The notes below the pieces were generated by a model. It was given only the letters and a program-made list of their open reading frames with translations, was not told where the DNA came from and searched no databases. A stretch of 8,678 bases of DNA from NCBI GenBank assembly GCA_046756865.1, contig JBHHXE010000096.1:1-8678 (forward strand), given 5' to 3'. This document shows, piece after piece, positions 1-5,415 of the stretch (positions are counted from its first letter, which is position 1; each line of letters begins with the position of its first letter). This DNA comes from DUAG01 sp046756865. GTDB lineage: Bacteria; Nitrospirota; Nitrospiria; SBBL01; JAADHI01. Both the position numbers and the translations under genes were made by a program.

Positions 1-14
1 TCAGGGTGAAATCG

Positions 15-43
15 ATCTTATACGTCCGTTTTCCCTTTGTCAA
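15..43 (-). promoter_or_regulatory. possible divergent sigma70-like promoter firing off the left edge
   Basis: On the minus strand TTGACA (43-38) is followed after 17 bases by TAAGAT (20-15), or after 15 bases by TATAAG (22-17). It would serve a gene to the left of the window. Its -35 box and the plus-strand -35 box form an inverted repeat, TTGTCAA (37-43) and TTGACAA (55-61), so the pair could instead be one operator. Confidence 0.3.
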
Positions 44-54
44 ATACCCTGGTC

Positions 55-84
55 TTGACAACTTCCCTGCGTTTCTCATAGGAT
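55..84 (+). promoter_or_regulatory. sigma70-like promoter of the TPR protein gene
   Basis: A perfect -35 hexamer TTGACA (55-60) is followed after 18 bases by TAGGAT (79-84), a 4/6 match to the -10 consensus. Transcription would start near 91, giving a leader of about 23 bases. A GGAGAGAG Shine-Dalgarno site (98-105) then sits 8 bases before the ATG at 114. This is seen by eye only, and promoter calls in an unknown phylum are uncertain. Confidence 0.5.
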
Positions 85-113
85 GTAGGTTTTAAGTGGA
101 GAGAGTCCGATAA

Positions 114-938
114 ATGCCATATAAGATCCGTGTTAGAAAAGAAGAGTCGGTGGAAGTCCAGATTGCCCACTGGTCAGAGTCGATGGTCAATTGGTTAGCG
201 GCCAATGTAAAGGGTGTCCTCTTGATGATAGGCGTCGTCGCCCTTATCGGCATTGCCCTCATTATTGTGAAAAACATGAGCCTGGATACAGAGGGAAAAG
301 CCGCAATTTTAGAAAAGGAGGCATCCGGTCTGCTTCATGATCCTATTCCTCTCCCAGAACCGATTGAAGAAGGAGAAGATCCTCCCGAGATCCTGACCCA
401 GGAAGATCGGTATCAGAAATCGGTCACCCTTTACAAGGAGATCCTTGAAAAATATCCAAGCACATCAACTGCGGCGATTGCACAGTACGAGATTGGGAAT
501 GTCTACTTTGAATTGGAAGAATTTGACTCGGCAATAGAGGGGTATAATGCTTTTATTCAAACCTACCCGGAACAAAAAGATCTGATTTCAATTATTCAGC
601 TTAAGCTGGGCTATCTTCATCAAAGAAAAGGGGATGAGCAGTCCGCAAGAGACTACTTCCGTTCACTGTATGAATCAGAGGGTGCCTGGAATCGGGATCA
701 GGCCGGTTTTGAGTTGGCCCGATCACTTGAAGTGGAGGGCAAAGAGGGAGAGGCCAAAACGCTTTACGAAAAGATCTCTGAGGATTTTACCGAGTCTCCC
801 TGGAGCGCGGAAGCCACAGCCCGGGTAAGCTTGCTGAGTCCGCCTTCTGAAACAGATTCACCTTCTGCCGATCCTTCTACTAAGGAAGTCAAATCTGATA
901 AAGTCAAAAAAGAGGGGCCGGATCAGGGCGCGGAATAA
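114..938 (+). CDS. membrane-anchored periplasmic TPR protein (YfgM/YbgF-like)
   Basis: The 274-residue protein starts at the ATG at 114, which has a GGAGAGAG site 8 bases upstream. A cytoplasmic N-terminus of about 30 residues, with basic residues near the start, precedes one hydrophobic segment (about 33-53). The rest should face the periplasm. A Pro/Glu-rich acidic linker (about 75-97) leads into tandem TPR-type helical pairs (about 98-240), recognisable from the pattern A-x-Y-E-I-G-N-V-Y-F-x-x-x-x-F-D-x-A-I-x-x-Y with prolines closing each unit. The tail (243-274) is Ser/Pro then Lys/Glu rich and probably disordered. The architecture resembles YfgM-type proteins, which sit at the Sec translocon with the chaperone PpiD, and the TPR part of the Tol-Pal protein CpoB/YbgF. 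TPR folds bind peptides or proteins, so a scaffold or chaperone role in the envelope is inferred, not shown. The gene appears monocistronic here and converges on the downstream transglycosylase gene. Confidence 0.85.
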   Translation: MPYKIRVRKEESVEVQIAHWSESMVNWLAANVKGVLLMIGVVALIGIALIIVKNMSLDTEGKAAILEKEASGLLHDPIPLPEPIEEGEDPPEILTQEDRYQKSVTLYKEILEKYPSTSTAAIAQYEIGNVYFELEEFDSAIEGYNAFIQTYPEQKDLISIIQLKLGYLHQRKGDEQSARDYFRSLYESEGAWNRDQAGFELARSLEVEGKEGEAKTLYEKISEDFTESPWSAEATARVSLLSPPSETDSPSADPSTKEVKSDKVKKEGPDQGAE

Positions 939-981
939 GTTTTCTCTACTTCTTCCCGGAAGGTTTTTATCCGCCCTTCCT

Positions 982-1128
982 TCAAGTATCCAGACGACCT
1001 CCAGCATCTAAAGGAACCTCTGAATAAGTCATGCACTGTTTTTTAAGGGCAATAATGTCCTGTTTCCACGTTGCAAATCTTGAAAATAGCGGGCTATTCT
1101 CTGCGATTTGCGCCTTGAATCGAAACAT
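982..1128 (-). pseudogene. 48-codon ORF in the MITE, possible truncated transposase start
   Basis: On the minus strand an ATG (1128-1126) follows AGGAG with a 5-base spacer, and the frame stays open for 48 codons to a TGA at 984-982. The peptide begins MFRFKAQIAENSPLFSRF and contains WKQDIIALKKQC. It starts 26 bases inside the right-hand inverted repeat, reads through the left repeat and ends about 28 bases beyond it. That geometry fits the 5' end of a transposase gene whose remainder was deleted, leaving codons that run into host DNA. I do not recognise the peptide as a particular transposase family, and it could be a chance frame with a fortuitous ribosome binding site. Confidence 0.35.
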
Positions 1129-1172
1129 TTTATCTCCTGAAAAATTCAACCCAGACTTAATCAGGGGTTCCT
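1012..1172. mobile_element. MITE-like element with 19-base terminal inverted repeats
   Basis: The left end AGGAACCTCTGAATAAGTC (1012-1030) matches the reverse complement of the right end GACTTAATCAGGGGTTCCT (1154-1172) at 17 of 19 positions. The body is 161 bases and carries no complete transposase, which defines a miniature inverted-repeat transposable element. Candidate target duplications are CTAA (1008-1011 and 1171-1174, the second overlapping the repeat) or TAA. A CTAA-type target would fit the IS5 superfamily, but the boundary is ambiguous by one or two bases. Inside are a 39-base hairpin and the start of an ORF reading leftward from the right end, where an insertion sequence would carry its transposase start. 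This suggests a deletion derivative of a larger element. It sits in a convergent intergenic gap, a neutral place for such an insertion. Confidence 0.7.
1073..1111. repeat. hairpin inside the MITE-like element
   Basis: The arms are GCAAATC (1073-1079) with GATTTGC (1105-1111) and AATAGC (1085-1090) with GCTATT (1093-1098), around a two-base centre. The middle of the stem (TTGAA against CTCTGC) is unpaired. It lies near the middle of the element and could fold in DNA or in RNA from either strand. No T-run follows, so it is not a typical intrinsic terminator. Confidence 0.6.
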
Positions 1173-1214
1173 AACGAATCTAAGTACACGATCCAGAGCC
1201 CAACACCTGAGGTA

Positions 1215-1278
1215 ATGCAAGCCTTTACTTCCCTTGCATAGGGCGGAGAACGATGGCAATGCATTGCCGCCGTACGGC
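1215..1278. repeat. cluster of short palindromes downstream of the transglycosylase gene
   Basis: Three inverted repeats lie within 64 bases: ATGCAAG (1215-1221) with CTTGCAT (1233-1239), the perfect 14-base palindrome GGCAATGCATTGCC (1255-1268), and the perfect 10-base palindrome GCCGTACGGC (1269-1278) directly abutting it. None is followed by a T-run on either strand, so a rho-independent terminator is not supported. Confidence 0.4.
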
Positions 1279-1344
1279 TTCTTAAATAAAGTGGGTTACG
1301 AATTTTGGGGAGCAGACTGGAGTAAAGGTAATCAGCCTGTTATT

Positions 1345-2985
1345 TTATGGGATGATGAGGTAGCGGCCGGCCCGGATAACACTGGTTTTTCTCAGCCGGT
1401 TGGCTTTGAGCAAACGGCTCATTCTCACTGCATATTTCCGCGCAATCGAACTAATTGTCTCACCTCTTCGGATACGATGTTTATGTCCACGACGTTTGCT
1501 GTAGCTCCTGTCCGGGACAACAAGGGTTTGACCCGGGCGAATCACGCTGGTTTTTCTCAAATTGTTGACCTGGATAAGCCGCCGCAGTGAAACTCGGTAT
1601 CTTTTAGCGATTACGCTGAGGGATTCGCCTCGGCGCACACGATGAATATCTGTATCATCAAAGCCGTTGCTGATTGTAAGATGTTGTCCCGTCCGGATGA
1701 AACCTCGTTTAGAGAGAGAATTGGCCTCAAAGAGTGCCTGCATACTTACTCCATATTTACGCGCAATAGAAGAGACTGTTTCCCCTCTCCGAACCCTGTG
1801 CTTAAATGTTTTTCCGATAACAACTTTCTTTTCCTTCTCTGGAGAAAAGTTCGCTAGGAAGAGTTGTTTCTTGCCCAGAGGAAGTTTGAGCCGGTAAACG
1901 GCGTAGTTTGGAGGTGTAATCGAGCGTTTCAGTTCAGGATTGTAGGCCTTGATTTCTTTGACCGATATATTGGACGCCTTCGCAATTGAACTTAGATAGG
2001 CCGGTTGCCTTATAATGACCTCCTCATGGGGAAGAGGTTCATCATAATTGACATGACGAAACCCGTATTTCTCGGGCTCTTTGGCGATCAGAATAGCGGC
2101 CATGAATTTGGGGACGTAATTGCGGGTTTCTCTATGAATACGCCACGATTTTCTGAGCTCCCAGAAATCTTTTGCCCGGGTTTTTCTAAGCGCACGGCGA
2201 ATCCGTCCTTCACCTCCATTGTAGGAGGCCATTGCCAGCGGCCATGAATCGAACATGCCGTAGAGATCTTTGAGGTATTTGGCCGCGGCGTGGGTTGACT
2301 TTACCGGATCGCGTCTTTCGTCGATCCATCGATTAATTTTTAGGCCATATTTTCTACCGGTACCTCTTATGAACTGCCAGGGCCCCGAGGCGCGTGCCCG
2401 GGAAAAGGCTTTTGGGTTAAAGCCGCTTTCAATCAAGGCCAGATAGACAAGATCCTGAGGTAGACCATATTCGTGCAAAATTTTCCGCATCATGGGAACA
2501 TAGCGGCCCGAGCGGACCAGCCATTTATTGAAATTTTCCCTGAGCCGGGTCTGGAAGAGGGCAATGTATTTATCGACATATTTATTTTGAATGATAGGGA
2601 TGTCGTAGGTGATAACGGGTGTGGGGGCCGGTTTAATTTCTGTCGCTTCGGCTCTTGTCTCTTCTTCAAAAAAGAAGTAAAACCCGTCAGAAGGGGGTTG
2701 TTTGTCTATTTCCTCAAGTTTTTCAAGTGGGGTTAGCTCGGTTTTTTTATTCCCGGCCACATTATCCGAATTTTCTTGTCGGGCCTCCTCAGTCGTTTCA
2801 TCCAGCGTGTCGAATGCGGTCGCAGTGAAGGGGATGAGAATTGTCGAGTCCGGAATGATGGTCTCATCTAAGAAATCCTCTGGGAGTCTGGTCGTGGAAC
2901 TTCCCAACGGAGAGACGAATGCGAATACGTCGGGAGAGACAATATGTCCCAAGAGTACTATGCCGATGAAGATATAATTACGCAA
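1345..2985 (-). CDS. mltD: MltD-like lytic transglycosylase with C-terminal LysM domains
   Basis: Numbering uses a TTG start at 2985 (546 residues): GGAGG lies 6 bases upstream of it but directly abuts the alternative TTG at 2991. Residues 1-22 form a signal peptide ending VFA. There is no lipobox, unlike E. coli MltD, so a soluble periplasmic or secreted enzyme is expected. A low-complexity acidic region (about 28-118) precedes the MltD-type lead-in (about 150-175). The GH23/SLT catalytic domain (about 168-288) has ALIESGFNP with catalytic Glu186, GPWQFI (201-206) and SYNGG (about 254-258). Such enzymes cleave the MurNAc-GlcNAc bond without water, leaving 1,6-anhydro-MurNAc ends. A degenerate LysM-like segment (about 324-369) precedes three clear LysM repeats (396-439, 448-491, 503-546), each opening H-R-V/I-R-R-G-E, which bind glycan strands. 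Three strong LysM units compare with the two usual in E. coli MltD, and all are rich in arginine. The assignment to the family is firm; the exact orthology is inferred. Confidence 0.93.
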   Translation of the reverse strand: MRNYIFIGIVLLGHIVSPDVFAFVSPLGSSTTRLPEDFLDETIIPDSTILIPFTATAFDTLDETTEEARQENSDNVAGNKKTELTPLEKLEEIDKQPPSDGFYFFFEEETRAEATEIKPAPTPVITYDIPIIQNKYVDKYIALFQTRLRENFNKWLVRSGRYVPMMRKILHEYGLPQDLVYLALIESGFNPKAFSRARASGPWQFIRGTGRKYGLKINRWIDERRDPVKSTHAAAKYLKDLYGMFDSWPLAMASYNGGEGRIRRALRKTRAKDFWELRKSWRIHRETRNYVPKFMAAILIAKEPEKYGFRHVNYDEPLPHEEVIIRQPAYLSSIAKASNISVKEIKAYNPELKRSITPPNYAVYRLKLPLGKKQLFLANFSPEKEKKVVIGKTFKHRVRRGETVSSIARKYGVSMQALFEANSLSKRGFIRTGQHLTISNGFDDTDIHRVRRGESLSVIAKRYRVSLRRLIQVNNLRKTSVIRPGQTLVVPDRSYSKRRGHKHRIRRGETISSIARKYAVRMSRLLKANRLRKTSVIRAGRYLIIP

Positions 2986-2996
2986 AGACAACCTCC
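2986..2996 (-). promoter_or_regulatory. ribosome binding site that decides the mltD start
   Basis: The minus strand reads GGAGG (2996-2992) then TTGTCT then TTG (2985). The site would touch the TTG at 2991, leaving no room for initiation there, whereas spacing to the TTG at 2985 is a normal 6 bases. No ATG lies in frame near the signal peptide, so a TTG start two codons inside the longest reading frame is preferred. Confidence 0.6.
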
Positions 2997-3070
2997 AACT
3001 TGCGCTGCTCTACAGGTCAAAACCTTGAATGGGATGCCCGGAAGGTGTTCCGGCTGATAACCACCTTCTA

Positions 3071-3098
3071 ATAATAACGAATATTCGATCATTGTCAA
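3071..3098 (-). promoter_or_regulatory. sigma70-like promoter of the transglycosylase gene with spacer palindrome
   Basis: On the minus strand a perfect TTGACA (3098-3093) is separated by 16 bases from TATTAT (3076-3071), a 5/6 match. The start site would be near 3064, giving a leader of about 80 bases before the TTG at 2985. The DNA upstream of the -35 box (3099-3130) is very AT-rich with A/T tracts, like an UP element. The spacer contains the perfect palindrome CGAATATTCG (3078-3087), which could be an operator. Confidence 0.6.
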
Positions 3099-3190
3099 AT
3101 AAAAATAGACATAAAATATCAATAAAAAGTAGCCATTCATGGACTTCGAGCTGGAAATTTTGCCGGATTGTGTCCCGGTCTGCCTTGACC

Positions 3191-3213
3191 ACTTGACTAA
3201 AGCTTTAGTAAGT
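3191..3213. promoter_or_regulatory. operator-like palindrome upstream of the efflux operon
   Basis: The core ACTAAAGCTTTAGT (3196-3209) is a perfect 14-base palindrome. It is extended by ACTT (3191-3194) and AAGT (3210-3213), broken only by one extra G at 3195. That is 11 base pairs per arm, typical of sites bound by dimeric repressors such as TetR or MarR types. It overlaps a possible -35 box, TTGACT (3193-3198), followed after 15 bases by TATGTT (3214-3219), a weak promoter for the operon beginning at 3421. No regulator gene is in the window, so the binding protein is unknown. Confidence 0.5.
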
Positions 3214-3220
3214 TATGTTG

Positions 3221-3420
3221 TAAATTCAGGAAACTATTGAATATTAATCTTGATACCGTGTCCTGAAACCGGGAGAAAAAAGCCGAAGACATTATTTCCG
3301 GGAAAAACCTGAATTTAGTTTTTTTCGTGGCGAACGCTTGTTTCCGAGTTTCGGAGTACGCGAGAGTGGCGGGTTTCGTGTGCACCTGTCAGAAATAAAC
3401 CATAAAACAATTGAAAGCTT
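3221..3420 (+). other. long leader or intergenic stretch before the adaptor gene
   Basis: This stretch begins with a 10-base perfect inverted repeat, TAAATTCAGG (3221-3230) and CCTGAATTTA (3308-3317), enclosing 77 bases; a 7-T run follows (3319-3325). Inside are two related motifs, CCGGGAGAAAAA and CCGGGAAAAA, and a TTTCC/GGAAA palindrome (3295-3305). A second small hairpin, TCCGA/TCGGA with a GTT loop, lies near 3343-3355. The minus-strand open frames here lack recognisable protein features. I see no riboswitch or leader peptide I can name. Confidence 0.35.
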
Positions 3421-4362
3421 ATGAAAAGCCGCCTTTTTGTTGTATTTATCATTTTTGCAGCATTGATCTTCACATTTGCAGGCGCTCCCTTTTACAAGAA
3501 ACCCCAGGAGCTGAATTACCTGGAAAGAGTAGGTCTGATTGAGGCCACAGAGGTTCACTTGAGTGCTAAGATCTCGGAGCGGATCATCGCGTTGCCGGTT
3601 GATGAAGGGGACCATGTCAAGGCAGATGCACTTGTTGTGCGTTTAGATGACGAGCAAATGAAGGCAGAGGAGTCCCAGGCGGAGGCGAATGTACGGCGAG
3701 GGGAGGCCGAACTATTAAACGGAAAAGCCAAAATTGTGAAAGCGAAGGTTAAATTCAGGGAGGCGGAACGGAACCTGGAGCGTCTTTCTCAATTGCGAAA
3801 AGAAGAATTGGTATCGATTTCCGACCTGGACCGTGTACAAACCTTGCTTGATCTTGCGAGGGCAGAGCTTGATGCCGAAAAAGCCTCCCTCCATTCCGCA
3901 AAGGCCGATCTGATGGAACGGGAGGCCCATCTCCGTTTGGTTCGCGTGAGGCTTAAGGAAGGGATGATCACCACGCCTGTTTCCGGCATTGTGACATTAA
4001 AAGCCTTTGAGGTCGGTGAGATGGTTTCTCCCGGTGTAACCATTTTGGCTATTATTGATCCCGAGTCAATATGGGCACGTGTTGATCTTGACGAAGGGGA
4101 GATCGGAAGAATTCGTCTTGGAAACCGGGCAGAGGTTGTTATCGCGTCCATGCAGGGGAGGGTTTTTAAGGGGAGTGTTGCTGAAATAGGTGAAGCCGGT
4201 GGATTTGCAACACAGCGCGATACGACACGCGGAAAACAAGACATCAAGACTTTTCGTATCAAAGTCCGGATTTCTTCTCCAAGCGGTTTTTTGAAAGCAG
4301 GTATGACGGCAAAGGTGCGTATATTTTTTGGCACGGGTGAAGGTTTGAAGGACAGCCGGTGA
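3421..4362 (+). CDS. HlyD-family periplasmic adaptor (membrane fusion protein) of an ABC exporter
   Basis: The 313-residue protein starts at the ATG at 3421. An in-frame TGA at 3412-3414 excludes any earlier start, and the Shine-Dalgarno site is weak. An N-terminal hydrophobic helix (about 4-21) anchors it in the inner membrane. The first half of the lipoyl/barrel-sandwich domain (about 40-78, with ALPVDEGDHVKADALVVRLD) is followed by a long coiled-coil hairpin (about 80-175). The second half of the lipoyl domain has TTPVSGIVTLKAFEVGEMV (about 184-202), and a beta-barrel domain (about 215-303) ends near LKAGMTAKVRIFF. This order is diagnostic of adaptors that link an inner-membrane pump to a TolC-type channel. 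The sequence is closest in style to YbhG/YhiI-type adaptors that work with ABC-2 transporters, a family impression rather than a search result. It is the first gene of the operon and lies 13 bases from the ATPase gene. Confidence 0.92.
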   Translation: MKSRLFVVFIIFAALIFTFAGAPFYKKPQELNYLERVGLIEATEVHLSAKISERIIALPVDEGDHVKADALVVRLDDEQMKAEESQAEANVRRGEAELLNGKAKIVKAKVKFREAERNLERLSQLRKEELVSISDLDRVQTLLDLARAELDAEKASLHSAKADLMEREAHLRLVRVRLKEGMITTPVSGIVTLKAFEVGEMVSPGVTILAIIDPESIWARVDLDEGEIGRIRLGNRAEVVIASMQGRVFKGSVAEIGEAGGFATQRDTTRGKQDIKTFRIKVRISSPSGFLKAGMTAKVRIFFGTGEGLKDSR

Positions 4363-4375
4363 TGGATATCCAATA

Positions 4376-5413
4376 ATGGCAAACGCGATTGTTGTTAAGG
4401 AATTGGTCAAGTGCTATGGTTCGCTGTCTGCCATCAATCATATCAGCTTTGATGTAGACGCCGGAGAATGTTTCGGCTCGCTCGGCCCCAATGGCGCTGG
4501 AAAAACGACCCTCATCCGTGTATTGACTGGGCTCATCCGGAAAACAGAGGGGGAGGCCTTTGTCGCCGGACATGATGTCAGCAAAAAGCCGGATCAGGTG
4601 CGACGAGCGATCGGGGTGGTTTCTCAGGCAATGACGACTGATCTTGACCTGAGCGGGTGGGAAAATCTCGACATCTATGCAAGGTATTATGCGGTTCCCC
4701 TGAAGGAGAGAAGGGCCCGGATCTCACAACTCCTTGACCTGATCGGATTGGCACCACGGGCTGGAGATCTTGTGGCAAGTTATTCCGGGGGAATGCGGCG
4801 TCGCCTCGAGATTGCGAGAGGATTGATTCATAGACCGAAAATACTCTTTCTGGACGAACCGACCATTGGGCTTGACCCTCAGTCGCGCCGTGTTGTCTGG
4901 GAGTTGCTTCAGCAGTTCCGGCGGGAAGAGAAATTGACAATTTTTCTGACAACACATTACATGGACGAAGCAGACCTCCTTTGCGATCGAATCGCGATTA
5001 TCGATAACGGTAAGATTATCGCACTGGAGACTCCCGAAAACCACAAAAAGAAAATTCCGGGAAGTGATATCGTTGACGTAGCCCTGAAACGGGGAGATAC
5101 GAGTGAGCAGCTAGAGACGATGATCGGGGAGTTGAAAACGCTCCCCTTTGTTCATCAGGTCATCCTACATCAAGGTGGGCCGGACTCAGGATCTGATAAG
5201 CTTAGCATCTATTCCGACAATGGAGCGCAGGCCATCCCGGTACTCATGGAGAGATTGCAGTCGTTTGGAATGAAGATCCTTTCAATGGGACTAAAGCAAC
5301 AAACACTCGAAGATGTCTTCATCCATTACACCGGGCGTTCGATTCGCTCCGAAACAGGAAAAAAAGTGAGTTATCTCATCGGCGCGGGTGTGCCGAGACG
5401 CTGGGGCAATTAG
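4376..5413 (+). CDS. ABC transporter ATP-binding protein, DrrA/ABC-2 type
   Basis: The 345-residue cytoplasmic ATPase powers the ABC-2 permease encoded next. All nucleotide-binding motifs are intact: Walker A GPNGAGKTT (37-45), Q-loop Gln84, ABC signature YSGGMRRRLEIAR (136-148), Walker B ILFLDEPTIGLDP (156-168) and the switch His194 in TTHYMDEAD. A C-terminal extension after about residue 215 carries TLEDVFIHYTGRSIR (310-324), the typical end of DrrA-type ATPases, so it is one nucleotide-binding domain with the usual regulatory tail. Two such subunits are expected per transporter. The start at 4376 follows the adaptor stop by 13 bases. An ATG at 4362 overlapping that stop terminates after four codons and is not used. 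Only weak Shine-Dalgarno complementarity (GGAT, 4364-4367) is visible, so translation may be coupled to the adaptor gene. Confidence 0.93.
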   Translation: MANAIVVKELVKCYGSLSAINHISFDVDAGECFGSLGPNGAGKTTLIRVLTGLIRKTEGEAFVAGHDVSKKPDQVRRAIGVVSQAMTTDLDLSGWENLDIYARYYAVPLKERRARISQLLDLIGLAPRAGDLVASYSGGMRRRLEIARGLIHRPKILFLDEPTIGLDPQSRRVVWELLQQFRREEKLTIFLTTHYMDEADLLCDRIAIIDNGKIIALETPENHKKKIPGSDIVDVALKRGDTSEQLETMIGELKTLPFVHQVILHQGGPDSGSDKLSIYSDNGAQAIPVLMERLQSFGMKILSMGLKQQTLEDVFIHYTGRSIRSETGKKVSYLIGAGVPRRWGN

Positions 5414-5415
5414 AC

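Larger units (their letters stand above)
939..1344. other. convergent intergenic region, 406 bases
   Basis: This gap lies between the 3' ends of the TPR gene and the transglycosylase gene. It holds the miniature inverted-repeat element (1012-1172) and a cluster of short palindromes (1215-1278). I see no convincing terminator for either flanking gene. The nearest candidate is a 4-bp CTTC/GAAG stem at 952-962 followed by five Ts, which is too weak to call. No protein-coding gene is supported apart from the small ORF inside the element. Confidence 0.7.

Noticed and set aside
3..95. Open frame entering from the left edge and ending in TAA at 93-95
   Set aside because: Only about 30 codons, with no recognisable protein, and it overlaps two good -35 boxes. 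Probably non-coding.
952..968. Possible intrinsic terminator after the TPR gene
   Set aside because: The CTTC/GAAG stem has only 4 base pairs around a 3-base loop before five Ts. That is too weak to annotate.
1234..1590. 118-residue plus-strand ORF
   Set aside because: Most of it lies antisense to the LysM region of the transglycosylase and has no recognisable features; the minus-strand protein is clearly the real one.
3197..3615. Two minus-strand ORFs (3197-3385 and 3292-3615) upstream of and overlapping the adaptor gene
   Set aside because: No ribosome binding site or domain was seen, composition is non-protein-like, and one overlaps the start of the well-supported adaptor gene. The 3197-3385 reading may be part of a dispersed intergenic repeat, but I cannot show that.
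3789..4573. Minus-strand ORFs antisense to the adaptor and ATPase genes
   Set aside because: They are reading-frame shadows of genes with full sets of family motifs on the plus strand.
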